This document shows positions 9,201 through 18,240 of a stretch of 34,615 bases of DNA, in pieces. A program made the position numbers and the translations under genes. Under the pieces are notes generated by a model. The model saw nothing but the letters and a program-made list of their open reading frames with translations, was not told where the DNA came from and did not search any database. The first letter of the stretch is position 1, and every line of letters starts with the position of its first letter. Origin of the DNA: Phaeoceros laevis. Lineage: Eukaryota; Anthocerotophyta; Anthocerotopsida; Notothyladales. The DNA lies in assembly GCA_049999765.1 (NCBI GenBank), contig JBNGIQ010009323.1, positions 79,791 to 114,405 on the forward strand, read 5' to 3'.

Positions 9201-9901
9201 GACTCTAAGCTCCCCTTCACAATATCTGCATGGATGGCCCTGACAGTCTTCAGACATCTTTCTTTGACAGATATCCATTCACGTTCACTCATCCCTCCTG
9301 ATTCTGCAATGGTACTGCAAGCCTTAAGAGCACTAACATATGTTCGGTCATGCGGTGTCACACCTTCCTGTTGCATACGGCTGTACAGTTGCAAAGCGTC
9401 TTCACCCTTGTTCATTTGGGTGTACCCCAGGATCATGGCATTCCAGGAAACTGCATCACGACGAGGCATCCTCTCAAAGGCATGCCTTGCATCCGCCAAG
9501 CTCCTACATTTTGCATACGCGTCTACAAGCATCGTGCCCACATAAAGATCTGACTGAAAGCCACTTTTAACCACATCTGAGTGAATTCGCTTAGCACTCT
9601 CCAAGTCCTGCATGCTACTGCAGGCCTTTAGTACAGCAACGAAGGTTCGCTGGCTTGGTCTTACCCCTTCATTCCGCATTTCTTCGTACATTTTCAAAGC
9701 CTGTCTACCTTGTCCAGACTTGGCATACTGTGATATAAGTGCCGTCCAGGAAGACTCATTCCGTTGGGGTGACTTTGAGTCACCAGAAGGACTATTAAGT
9801 CTGCTGCTGCAATGGTCGAGGTTCCCTGCACGTTCCATAACTGATGGTCTCGTCTCAGGAGCTTCTGCCACCCGCTGTGGAGTACCTTGATAGTCTGGCA
9901 T
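6275..9901 (-). CDS. Large PLS-class PPR protein with E domains and a cut-short DYW domain
   Basis: A 1208-residue, intronless PPR protein of the PLS class, a family that binds specific RNA sites in chloroplasts or mitochondria, usually for C-to-U editing. The start is an ATG (9899-9901) with an in-frame stop 69 nt upstream and no other ATG between. Residues 1-48 are Ser/Pro/Arg-rich and could include a transit peptide. PPR triplets follow: a normal one at 49-148, six units of exactly 117 residues (149-850), a normal triplet (851-952), then P2-L2-S2 and the E motifs (about 953-1130). The six units share a 15-16 residue insertion in the L motif, between its two helices. The end resembles the start of a DYW deaminase: H1190-S-E1192 gives the HxE metal and catalytic motif, but the protein stops 16 residues later, before the CxxC zinc motif and the DYW tail. 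It therefore probably binds RNA but cannot deaminate alone; a partner supplying DYW in trans is possible. Many Trp, Ala and Gly positions of the repeats are intact, arguing against a pseudogene. Confidence 0.88.
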   Translation of the reverse strand: MPDYQGTPQRVAEAPETRPSVMERAGNLDHCSSRLNSPSGDSKSPQRNESSWTALISQYAKSGQGRQALKMYEEMRNEGVRPSQRTFVAVLKACSSMQDLESAKRIHSDVVKSGFQSDLYVGTMLVDAYAKCRSLADARHAFERMPRRDAVSWNAMILGYTQMNKGEDALQLYSRMQQEGVTPHDRTYVSALKACSTIAESGGMSEREWISVKERCLKTVRAIHADIVKGSLESGVFVGNILVDAYAKCGSLVDARRVFEKIPCRDVVSWNAMILGYAQMDKGEEALHLYTRMQLEGVVPDSRTYVAALKACSTMAEWVERNEGDGRAAKETCLETVRSIHADVVKAKIKPDVFVDTMLVDVYSKSGSLKDARDVFEKMPDRTVVSWNAMISGCALMDRGEEALLLYTRMQREGLVPNDRTYVSVLKACSTLAASDDKNDDAGTVPGQKYLETVRAIHSDVKKGKYDLDVFVGNVLVDAYAQCGSLVDARYVFEKIPHRNVASWTAMISGCAQLDKWQEVLRLYAQMQQEGVVPNDRTYIIALKACIAMAELGERGASNTKCEKEKCLETVRAIHTDIVKQKLESSMFLGTMLVDAYAKCRSLEDAKRVFETMPRRDVFSWNIMILGYAQMEKGEEALQLYSQMQRDGVVPNGRTCVSALKACSTLAEIGGETEDNGRAVKERCLDTVRDIYAIAVKEKVESDLFVRTMLVDVYAKCGSLEDARSEFEKMAHRDVVSWTAMIFGYAQMGKGEEALELYTRMQQEGVVPNERTYVSALKACSSLAEEGKGNEWGATGTREKCLEVVRSIHTDVVKRGLESGVFVGTMLVDVYAKCGSLEDARRVFETMPHRDVVSWTAMILGYAQMDKGDEALQLYTQMQREGVMPNKRTYVGALNACGGVAGLEKGKEIHAQIMKAALVATDSFVINSLINMYSRCGSMVDAQQVFDAVPRGEVVTWNALISGYAHQGESELVFDLFHRMKQEGIPPNDITFLAVLTACSQVGLLDRGQTYFTAMSRDYAITPTIKHVTCMVDLFSRSGQLDKAMDIMRAMPFEPDYALWECILGACQKWGAVELGRQAFQCAVRLNKDNPAAYVLMSNIYGAAHMWAEAKEIQATRMDLRVWKQPGQSQWTDMDGVAHMFGVGDQGHPESQHMYAEVRELLVKVKQGGYEPNLGGDILAEDEEDALCGHSEKLVTTCTLLQTRIHGS
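7352..9457 (-). repeat. Six in-frame 351-bp tandem units inside the PPR gene
   Basis: Six consecutive units of exactly 351 bp (117 codons), each starting at the Asp/Thr/Asn before V-x-S-W at the head of a P motif. Unit starts in minus order are 9457, 9106, 8755, 8404, 8053 and 7702. Each encodes P1, an extended L1 and S1. The inserted L1 segment ends in a semi-conserved K-E-x-C-L-E-T-V-R. The units are diverged copies, so amplification is old or sequence-relaxed, but length is strictly conserved. Confidence 0.95.
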
Positions 9902-11084
9902 GTGCTTAAAATCAGGAGACTTGGGATGGACCTGGTCATAAGAACATCCAAAATGTGAGTCCCCAATCCTTTACACATCAACTAAAGGGCGTGATAATAG
10001 TCGCAGTTTCACTTACTTTGTCTTTTCTGTTGTCCCTCCAGTCACTGGGATGTTTAGAATGGCTGTGCCACACAGAATTCACACTGCCGATGGTCCTAAA
10101 AGACTCAAAACCAACAGCCACATTCAAAGGCTCATGCCACCCGCTAGTCCCTGATGGATCACTTGACCTGAAGTTCAAGAGTTCCATCCCAGCTGCTCAA
10201 CATGCCCTGCAAGGTCCAACCTTGGGTTCCTGCAAAGAATCCAGCTTTGCTTGCACCCATACAGGTGTAAGCCAGTTATCAATCCACAGGCGTTCTCCTG
10301 TTTCTGCTTGCTTGAATCCGGCCCTTTCGGCTTGGTCTAGAACACATTTTTCTCCACTCAGCAGTCACAAAGTGAAGTTGCAGAATTCCTGAGGGCACAT
10401 GTTGGAGTACCGCCACATGGCTACCAAATTTATGTCGCCTGTTGTCCTCATGAAGCTCTCCCCAAAAAGCTCTCCCCAAAGACCTTCCGTGGAGTTCACG
10501 GGGTCTGCAAGCCACAGCATCCACTCTCGTTATTGTGACATATTGCATTCAATGCATTGCCTTCCATTGCTGTACAACGGGCTTGTACCTTGGCACGCAA
10601 AATCTTGGTGAATTGAATACACCAGACGACTAGCCTCCACTTTCTTTTTGAAGCAGGCGGTTGATGCCATCCCTACTTCATCGAGCTGGATGCTAGTGAC
10701 GAATCCCAGCTCGGCCAATTCCATAGAGACCACTGCCGTGGGCCTGAAGGCCATGATTCTCCAGTCCTTCACCATCTTTGAGGATTTCTCACAGTCATAA
10801 GCTGCACCAACAGGTGCACTGTCAACCTGCACAAGTCGGCCCAAATGGAGCCGCCGGGGGCGAGCTTCGCTGAGACACTGCTTCAGGACTTTTACCCAAT
10901 CGGGTCTGCTGCTGAGTTCTCCCGTTTAGCCGAAGACCGGAGGAACGGGTTCTTCCGTTAGTCTAGTTGATAACGCCGTACTGAAACAACTCAGCGAGGA
11001 CTAAAGTTGGGAGCGGTGGTTTCCAGTTTCACGGACCTGCGCTTTCTAGGTTCACAGTCACGCATTCCCCGGCAAACCGAGACC
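9902..11084. other. Divergent intergenic region between PPR and small plus-strand gene
   Basis: Probably contains both promoters and leaders. On the minus strand, about 10587-10844 is open and ends at a strong donor-like AAG|GTACAAG, so it could be a 5' exon of the PPR transcript; its peptide resembles nothing I know. On the plus strand, a good acceptor-like pyrimidine tract ends in CCAG at about 10041. Neither is enough to call a gene. Confidence 0.35.
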
Positions 11085-11357
11085 ATGGCATTCATCATGG
11101 AATTCGCGGAGCACTGGATTCGCAGCAGGATGGAGCATCCAGATGAACGAGATCGCAAATTTCGGGAGGAGGTACGCCAGAAGAAGGCCAAGTGTGACGA
11201 ACTGAAGGAAGCCTGGTCGCTGCCGGTGAAGCCCTATGGAGCGTGGACTACGGACAAGAACAATCACAAGCTGCTCATGGACCTTAAGCTGAGCCGACTC
11301 CCGGGGAGAATAGATCCGTATGATCAGATTCCGGACCAGCCAGCGAAGAAACAATGA
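11085..11357 (+). CDS. Small 90-residue plant protein of unknown function
   Basis: Predicted 90-residue, strongly charged protein. The start is an ATG in a good context (gaccATGGC, A at -3 and G at +4). The N-terminus (MAFIMEFAEHWI) is a short hydrophobic-amphipathic helix. It is followed by a highly charged helical stretch (DERDRKFREEV...KKAKCDELKEAW) and a C-terminal part ending in LPGRIDPYDQIP. Arrangement and length remind me of a conserved, uncharacterised family of about 90-residue plant proteins with an 'EFAE' start and 'PGRxDPYD' end, but I cannot name it. No catalytic motif is visible. The gene is divergent from the large PPR gene and shows no sign of decay. It could also be one exon of a longer gene, though the C-terminus looks natural. 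Confidence 0.6.
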   Translation: MAFIMEFAEHWIRSRMEHPDERDRKFREEVRQKKAKCDELKEAWSLPVKPYGAWTTDKNNHKLLMDLKLSRLPGRIDPYDQIPDQPAKKQ

Positions 11358-14209
11358 TGCGGAAATTGAGGAATGGAGGAGGGAATGGCTTGCTTTCAGA
11401 TTTGCTATGTTGCTAGCCTCCTCGGAGCGTCATCATTACGCACTTCCATTAATTCTGGAGTTGCACCATCACTTTTTGACTCATCAATTCCCGTTTGTGG
11501 CTTTGTTCAACCTTCAAGTTGTTCCTACCATCTCACACAGCGTTGGGTTTGAGCTTTCTGAGAGCCAGGGTTCGAGGGAGTTTTGGATGCCAGTGAGAAT
11601 AATTACCTTATGCAAGTCAGGGATGGTTTACCTGGTTAATTAGCCTGCTGCTGGCACCACAGTGGAAGCTGCTAGGACAAGGTAGAGCCGACCTTCTAGG
11701 GCAGGAAATGTCTTCTTATCTCTTTGTTCGCATGATAATGGGTGCCGTGCAGGCAGAAGAGAAAGCCGATGCATCTGTATCTGTCTTGTATCCCTTTCCA
11801 GCAACTGCGCTTCGATAGGCAGAATTTTAGATGTGCTAGTAAATTGAACAATCTTGTTTCCAGGCAACCTCGGCCTCAACTTATGAACAAGTGTCCTGAT
11901 TTTCTTCTGAGCCTAACCAGATTAGGTTGTGTGTTTAGGGCTACTGAGAGATACGTGCCGTACTCATCAATTCCATATGCTCTGTTGTGACTTTCCCCAT
12001 GTGTTTCTGAGCCTTCACACAGCTTAGTTTGTAATGCCTGCTGAGGCGGCAATTCAACGAGTTTTGAAGGCCAGTGAGTCTCCCACTCTTTGCCATATCA
12101 AAGATGCTGTGCCCAGCGTATTATCCTACTTCTGGGTGAACTCTCCAGTCATCGTAGCATTTTTTGGACCAAGATACTCCGAGAAACGGAACCACCACAT
12201 GGAACACAGGGAGCAGACTCTGGGAACGAAGGACAAGGCATATCGTTCAGTTGTCGCATTTGTAGCACAGTGGTCAGTTTGTGTGTGGTGTGTGGTGGGG
12301 GAGGGAAGGACAGCCTCTGTTTCGCAGGCTATGAGCTGGGGCCAGTAGCTCGGTAGGTGATTCTCGGAGGCGGACACAGTTGAGAGGTACCGGTGCTTGT
12401 GGCCACGACCCCTCGTTGATTAGTATGTACTTTATGGAGAGAGAGGGAAGGAGCATCAGTGACCCAGAGCAGACCGTCTTTTCAGGTCCATCGTGGAAGG
12501 AGGTGGACTGCATTTCTGATGTGCAGCCTGTGTTGCAAAGGAGGATCAGGATCATGATTGCTTAGGAGGAAGAATATGGCAACAAGGTTAGGGGTATGCG
12601 TGAAAAATTCTAGAAAGGCAGTAGATGCTGAACAATTCTCGTCATTGTGAGGGGGGAAGGAAGGAAATTCATAATGGTGCTTTGGGTGAATACCACACAT
12701 TGGCAAAATGAAAGTGAACAAACTGAGCTGTCACCATGGCCTCAGCGTGGGGTGAGCTCAGAAAAGCAAGCTCCTGGGCCCTTGGCGTTGGGACCTTGGC
12801 GTGCATCGTCTCGTTCGCTTGGGACAGAATCTTTGGAGAGTTCGGGCCCGGGAGTCGTGCTAAAACGGAAGGTGGTGGTTGACTTTGTATCATTATTGGG
12901 TGCGATACAACAGGGATGAGGATTGTGAGAATAATGGCACTAAAATGGGAAAGAAAAGAACTCGGCTACCTAGCAAGCATGCATACATACGAAGAGTGGA
13001 CCACCAAGAATATATATATAAGCGACATAAGGGTGGACTGCACATATTCTTACACTCTAAGCATTACTTTAGATCAAACGGGTCAAACGGGTGGATTACA
13101 CTCTAAGTTTTACTTTAGATCAAACCGCATTTCACATGGGTGGAAGGACTTGCTGGCCCATGAAGAGAGAGAGGGAGATTGAGAGAGGTTGTCTTAACGT
13201 GCTCAACCTGTGTAAGGTAAGGACATCAACAGTTGGTCACGTGAATGGGTCAGGGATTGTCTTTAGCCTGCCTATGGTGGGCCAGGGACTTGCCGGCCCC
13301 TAGAGAGAGAGAGAGAGAGATTGTAACGTGCTTAGCCAGTGTAAGGACGGGAATCACTCACCTACATCGGATCCACTTACTTTGGAGAGAGAGAGAGAGA
13401 GAGAGATTGTAACGTGCTTAGCCGGTGTAAGGACGAGAATCACTCACCTACATCGGATCCACTTACTTGGCGCGCAATTATGTAACGGACCCACTCAACC
13501 ACTATATACGTAGGAAAAGCTCCACTGTCATAAGTGTGCTTTGCACATACTCTCTCTCCGAATCCATTTGACCAACTAATGTGATTTGATTGTTATATAT
13601 CTTCTTTTGTAAATTATGAAGCTTCTAGATGCACCCCAAATATGGTACCAATAAGTCATAAAAAAGGAGGGAAGCCCTTGTATTGGAAGTCCTTAAAAGT
13701 TGCATATGACATATGATTCATCAACACATAGTCAGGCCCTTTGATTGTTTGTAGGTTGTGAAGCTTGCATTACATGGTTAGCCCCTAACCATAAACCCAC
13801 CACTTGTGCACAAACAACATAAGGTGCATAAGGTGGACTACCAATGCGCCAATACCTAAGCATGAACTTTGGAAGAAGCTTTCCCTTCCTCGAACTACTT
13901 CAAGCGTGTAGGATGGTTGCTAAGACTCAGGCGAAAAGCATAAGCCATCAGAGATTCTCAGCTAGCTAGTTCATTGTATGGGCTACTAGCTCATATTATG
14001 AACTCAACGAAGTATAAGTCTATAACTTCATATGAGCCCAGCTAGTAGTTCATTATATGAACCGTAGCATGTCTGGTGGTAGCCATGCCTTGGATTCGCA
14101 AGCGCTAGCGCTAGGTACGTACTTCCGCGTGCAGAAAGTGGCAGCGAGGCAGTCCGGCGAGCGACAGCGACAGCGCCAGCAGGTCGGAGATCAGGTCCGG
14201 TTACCGCGC
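11358..14209. other. Intergenic, no gene recognised
   Basis: 11358-11640 is probably the 3' untranslated region of the small gene. 11640-12900 shows only short, unconserved open frames on both strands. 13080-13470 is a set of degenerate tandem repeats with GA tracts. 13940-14060 contains related palindromic pieces around 'gctagtagttcat.atatgaac' that could fold into an imperfect hairpin, as miniature transposons do. Confidence 0.45.
13321..13470. repeat. 86-bp tandem duplication with GA microsatellite
   Basis: Copies start ttgtaacgtgcttagcc at 13321 and 13407, each preceded by a long (GA)n run (13302-13320 and 13385-13406). Only two or three substitutions separate the 64 aligned bases. A more decayed relative with a shorter GA run lies at about 13155-13230. 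Confidence 0.9.
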
Positions 14210-14326
14210 GCCTTGCCATTCATCCCCTCAGGCGCCTGACCAGCTGCAGCCTTGCCATCCATCCCCTCAGGCGCCTGACCAGCTGCAGCCTTGCCATCCA
14301 TCCCCTCAGGCGCCTGACCAGCTGTA
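14210..14326 (+). repeat. Three 39-bp tandem copies with a 12-bp palindrome
   Basis: Copies 14210-14248, 14249-14287 and 14288-14326 are almost identical. Each contains the perfect palindrome TCAGGCGCCTGA. The array ends about 115 bp upstream of the promoter-like segment of the second zinc-finger gene, so it could be a clustered regulatory site. On the opposite strand it gives a repetitive open frame with no protein character. Confidence 0.92.
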
Positions 14327-14435
14327 GCATCTGCCAGCTGAGAGATCGACGAGATCCATCCGGACAGAGGGAGAGGGAGAGGGAGCTAGCCCGGGTGGCG
14401 AAGGAGGGATCGCGGGGGCAGTGGGCATCGTAAGG

Positions 14436-14465
14436 CACCCGGCGCCTACAAGAAGGAAAAGCGCC
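14436..14465 (+). promoter_or_regulatory. Promoter-like segment of the second zinc-finger gene
   Basis: ggcgcctacaagaagg is similar to the TATA region of the first zinc-finger gene (ggcgcctataaaagaagg at 3710-3725), with TATAA changed to TACAA. A comparable pyrimidine-rich leader and a later 'ctctggagc' element follow in both genes. This suggests the two promoters descend from one ancestor. Confidence 0.35.
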
Positions 14466-14917
14466 TTCTCTCTTACCTCCTCGCTTGCTCCATTTCCGTT
14501 CTGCCTCCTGCTTCCTTTCTTCGACCGGCACCTCCACGTCTGCGTCTCTGGAGCGGAAGCCTGAGCTCTGCCGCTTCTCCTCCTCCTGTGAAGGTGACGA
14601 TCTTCCGGGGCGGAGCATTTCCTGCTTAGCTTGCTAGAAGAGAGAGCTGTTGCAACTGGTCGGTGCTGTGAGTGAGGGGCCGGCTGTCGTACAAGAAAGC
14701 TCGGCGGAGAAGACCTTGAGGCTACCCTGGCAGGATCGAGGCCGGGAAGTCGGGCGGAAGGGCCCTGAGTGGGAGGCTAAGAGTTTCAATCATGGCAGAT
14801 GTCTGGCCATGGCCTCCCACACAGGGTTTCGTCTGCTCGATTTCCCCACCTCCTTCTCCAGGGAAGCCCGACGTCTTAAGCTTGCCAGCAATGTAGAAGA
14901 GGAGCCTTTGTTTTGTG

Positions 14918-15457
14918 ATGGAGACACAGTCCTCTGTTTTTGCAGCTACATTGCACCTACAGGTGTCTCACCCAAGTTTTGCTGTTCCCACGCGTTTGCA
15001 GATGTCTCTGGGCGACCTGGAGCATGTGGCATCCTCCCCGCGGCCGGCTTCCAACACTTCCTCGGAAGAATCGCAGCCGGAGCCACAGCCTGCTCCTGCC
15101 GCTGCTACTGCTGCCGCCGATGACCATGAAGAATACGTGCCCGCCCTGGTGGGGGATGGGGAGGCGGAGGAGGACGCAGCGCTGGCGGAGGAGGAGGAGG
15201 ACCCGTCGGCCATGTACCGCTGCGAGCGGTGCGACATCGACTTTATGGACGTGATTGCGCTCAAGGTGCACTACCGCAAGCCCGGAGGCCAGCACAACAT
15301 CTGCATCGACTGCGCGCGCGACTTCACCACGCAGGGCGAGTACATGGACCACGTCTCGTCCTGCACCTTGTCTGCTGTGCGGTATCCCGATGCCACCGAC
15401 ACGGGGCTCAGTCGCACCAAGCGGGCACGAGGCACTCTCCGGAACCTTGGACTGTGA
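14918..15457 (+). CDS. Short paralogue of the zinc-finger gene, one double finger
   Basis: Open from an ATG at 14918 (179 residues). An internal ATG at 15002, directly after an acceptor-like ttgcag, would give 151 residues and may be the real start if an intron ends there. The N-terminal half is rich in Ser, Pro, Glu and Ala, with an acidic run (EEEEDPSAM). It is followed by one double finger: CERC with His after 12 residues, another His 7 further on, then CIDC with His after 12 and a Cys four residues later. This matches the first double finger of the 306-residue protein in spacing and position. It ends in SRTKRARGTLRNLGL, equivalent to the basic nuclear-signal segment of the longer paralogue, so the second double finger is absent. 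Probably a nuclear binding protein; family unnamed. A 14-bp perfect palindrome (TTGGTTATAACCAA, 15563-15576) lies in the 3' flank. Confidence 0.68.
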   Translation: METQSSVFAATLHLQVSHPSFAVPTRLQMSLGDLEHVASSPRPASNTSSEESQPEPQPAPAAATAAADDHEEYVPALVGDGEAEEDAALAEEEEDPSAMYRCERCDIDFMDVIALKVHYRKPGGQHNICIDCARDFTTQGEYMDHVSSCTLSAVRYPDATDTGLSRTKRARGTLRNLGL

Positions 15458-15887
15458 GGATGCCGTGGCCTCAAGCTTGTCTTTAGAACTTCCCGTCTCG
15501 GCTGGGGGCTTGTAAGTAGCTGCCAAGGTGTTTGCTAGTTTTTTTTGTGGAAGCGCTTGCGATTGGTTATAACCAACAATTTTTTGTCGAGAAGTTCTGA
15601 AACTTTTGCGTAGACTAGTCTAGTTAGTTGCGGCTTGTAAGGCGGCACAAATGTCGGTGCTTGATTTTTTGTTTTTTTGGCGACTATGGCACTTTTATAT
15701 AAATGATGGGAAATACATATTTGGTCCTCCTTTATGGAAGATTCCTAGCTGAATTAATCTACATGAGTGATTATTCCTCCTGCACAATGGCAGTATCATC
15801 CCCGTATTATCCTATTTAAGTGCGTGGGTATGGAGCTGTTGACTTGAATGGAGCCTGTTATGGGGCTCAACATAAACAACAGCTTCA

Positions 15888-16047
15888 CCCTACCCGAGTT
15901 TCCCTTCTGCGTCCTCTTGTAAGAGAGGAAGGGTAGGGAACACAAATAATATGACTGTGCAACTTCCCCCTACCCAAGTTTCCCTTGTGCGTCCTCTTGT
16001 AAGAGACGAAGGGTAGGGAACACAAATAATATGACTGTGCAACTTCC
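15888..16047. repeat. 80-bp tandem duplication, two copies
   Basis: Copies 15888-15967 and 15968-16047 differ at only three positions. They start ccctaccc.agtttccctt and end at gtgcaacttcc. Confidence 0.93.
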
Positions 16048-16186
16048 TGTAGTGAGACAAGTTTAAAAATTGAGTGCATTCTTTGGTGATGTTGACAACC
16101 CTAGGTGCGTGATCTTTCCCTGAAGTTCCACTCACTCACTAGCCGTTTGCACTAGCCATTTGCCACATTGCTTGTGTGTAGTACTG

Positions 16187-16274
16187 GAACTACGCACGAG
16201 TAGTACCTAATTTACTCAGGAGTCACTTAAGAACTACGCACGAGTAGTACCTAATTTACTCAGGAGTCACTTAA
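16187..16274. repeat. Perfect 44-bp tandem duplication
   Basis: Copies 16187-16230 and 16231-16274 are identical and begin gaactacgcacgagtagtac. Three more bases of the unit follow. Confidence 0.95.
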
Positions 16275-16310
16275 GAATGTAGACTGACCGACAAAGGAAA
16301 CCGGGAAAGT

Positions 16311-16405
16311 ACTTGTTACCTACCCACCTATCTTGCTAGCTACCCACCTTAGCTACCCACCTATCTTGCTAGCTACCCACCTACTCAGCCCCATTCCAAG
16401 ATATC
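16311..16405. repeat. 'ttgctagctacccacc' repeat, copy 2 (tandem)
   Basis: Two full units of cttgctagctacccacct plus partial units. The same core occurs at 2998-3020. Confidence 0.75.
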
Positions 16406-16839
16406 ACACAAGTTATATGTAGTTATATAGTTATATTAACACAAGTTATATACAGTTATGTACTGTTAAATAAAATTATACCCTATTAATACAAGTTATA
16501 TGGTTATATCCATATAGAGTTACTACAAATTATATAAGGTAGTACACAAACTTTACAAGCAAGTGCTGCAAGGCATAATTATCTCGAACAATTCCTTTCA
16601 AACGTGTCCTCCAAACTTGTACAAGCAACGCTAACCTAACCTAGTATCCGGGAGTCCGGGAGCCCCAGGGAGGGGTGGGTTGGGTGCCGTCATAAAAGAA
16701 CGATAAAAGCAACAGACTCTCGTCGGCTTCGGAAACTTCGATAAAAAGTTAAAAACTGCCCGGTCCTTTGGTCCTTTGCCTTCACTGCCCAAGGCTGTAC
16801 ACCGTGCCGGGAGGCAGACTTAATTGAGAGCCAGCTGAT

Positions 16840-17382
16840 CGACGGAGATCGATCGATGAGCTAGAGAGCCGATGGCAATGGAGGAGAGAGCTACGATCAT
16901 GATGCGCTGGCGGGAGGCAGCTTCCCTGGCATAATTGCGAGCCGCGGCTCTCTGTCCTCCGCCAGCGGCTGCAAAAGGCACCTTCCCTGCCCTCCGCTCC
17001 TCACTCTCGCTTCCATTCTTCCCTCCCGCCGTCCAGCTTCATCCGCCGCCGCTCCTTCCGGAGGAAAGCGCTCAGCTCCTCTCCTTCCTCCGCGCTTGCT
17101 GTAGGTGCGCTTGCTGTAGGTGTCTGTGCTTGGGCCTCTGTGTTCTTCTTTTGTGTTAAGTTTGAGAGTCTTCACCTGCTCCTGTGTTAAGTTTGAGAGT
17201 CTTCACGTGCTCCGGTGACAAAACTGTGGCTATGGCCGCAAGCCTGTGTCCGTGTGTGTGTCGTCGAAAATGTGGTATCACCGCATGCTTGCTTGCCGCT
17301 GATTTGTTTGCTTGTTTCATTTGCTCAGTTTTGTGTGACACTCTTGTGCGGTCGGAACCTGGGAGCCAGCTAGCAGACCTTG
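16840..17382 (+). other. GC-rich, pyrimidine-rich leader-like stretch
   Basis: A sharp change from AT-rich sequence to a GC- and CT-rich segment (16900-17120), resembling the leaders of the two zinc-finger genes. It contains ctgcaaaaggcacc where those genes have their TATA-like site. No zinc-finger coding exon follows. 17091-17122 and 17152-17213 carry short tandem duplications. It may be a third, gene-less copy of the promoter and leader region. Confidence 0.3.
17152..17213 (+). repeat. 31-bp tandem duplication
   Basis: tgtgttaagtttgagagtc begins copies at 17152 and 17183; one base differs in the 31-bp unit. Immediately upstream, gcgcttgctgtaggt is also duplicated (16-bp period). Confidence 0.93.
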
Positions 17383-18240
17383 TGGCTACCCAGGCAACGA
17401 TACGGGCAAGCGCCGGCCTTTCTGGTCAGGCATGCGCGCCCCGAGGTCACTCTTGCGCGGCTGCGTCTGTAGGGCCACTCAGGTGGTGTTAGCCCATATC
17501 TTTGGCCAGGGAAGCTGATAGCGCCTTGTCTTGGACATGATGTATGCATTTCGTGACTGACACTCTTCCTGCCCGCGGAGCTTTCAATTGCCAAACAGGC
17601 ATTGGGGCTAACCAGGCAAAGATGGGAGCAAGCTTCTCCAGTCCGGTTGACCAGGCTTCCTGTTTGGCTGAACTTGTATGAGCTTTGAAACCGTTGAAGC
17701 TACAGAGGCCATGCTGCTGCATTACAAGCCCTGTTTGGTCAGGCATGTGTGTACGACCACTGGAGCTCGTATTGTCGGCAACAGAGCCACTGAAGCTCTG
17801 CGTCTGGAACATTTCGATGAACACTAGTCGGTCAGCTTGGGAGGGAGCTCGAGCCTGCAGGCGTTGAGGCTGCCTTGGCAGTGTTGCCGTCAAGATGTGG
17901 CCAGTTTGGTTAGGCATGCGTGCACTCTTGGTGGTCACATGTATTTGCCCGCATTCTGCCTGCAGCATGGCCAAGGAAGCTCAACGTCTGGAAACATTTC
18001 AGTGAAGACGAGTCGGCCTGGACAACTTGGGAGCTTTTCAATCAGACGGTGAAGCTACCCTGGCAATGTTGCCGGAAAGGTGTAGCTGTTTGGTCAGGTA
18101 TGCGTGGCACTGCCCGGAGGTCACTCTTCGTGATTACGTGTACAAGGCCACTCCGCTACACTCTGACGGCAACACGGCCAAGGAAGCTCAACGTTTGGAA
18201 CATTTGGATGACCACTAGACGGTCCAACTTGCGAGGGGTT
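17383..18240 (+). repeat. Degenerate tandem array of ~170-220-bp units
   Basis: About four full units and one partial unit start with a GRGCTACCCWGGCAA-like block at 17383, 17604 (partial), 17694, 17863 and 18047. In the full units this is followed by a TTTGGTCAGGCATGCGTG-like block (about 17415, 17728, 17902, 18087) and a GCCAAGGAAGCTCAACGT-like block (about 17505, 17777, 17970, 18178). No reading frame is shared across units, so it looks noncoding. The first block also occurs once in the leader of the short zinc-finger gene (about 14711-14745). Confidence 0.7.

Larger units (their letters stand above)
15458..16800. other. 3' flank and repeat-rich intergenic region
   Basis: 15458-15700 is probably 3' untranslated sequence of the short zinc-finger gene. 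After it come an 80-bp and a 44-bp tandem duplication, a 'ttgctagctacccacc' tandem cluster (16311-16405), and an AT-rich tract with repeated 'acaagttatat' (16405-16560). No gene is seen. Confidence 0.5.

Noticed and set aside
9955-10392. 145-codon plus-strand open frame upstream of the PPR gene
   Set aside because: No homology recognised; it overlaps the probable PPR leader on the opposite strand.
11007-11084. Longer N-terminus for the small gene starting at a TTG
   Set aside because: TTG starts are not expected in plant nuclear genes; the ATG at 11085 has a good context.
14210-14326. Possible CRISPR-like array
   Set aside because: Copies are directly adjacent with no spacers, and the setting is plant nuclear DNA.
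14220-14618. Minus-strand open frame with repeated LVRRLRGWMARLQ
   Set aside because: The repetition is the 39-bp tandem DNA repeat read through. The rest is low-complexity Arg/Ser-rich and antisense to a promoter region.
17489-17974. 161-codon minus-strand open frame across the tandem array
   Set aside because: The frame is not preserved between array units and the peptide has no family resemblance.
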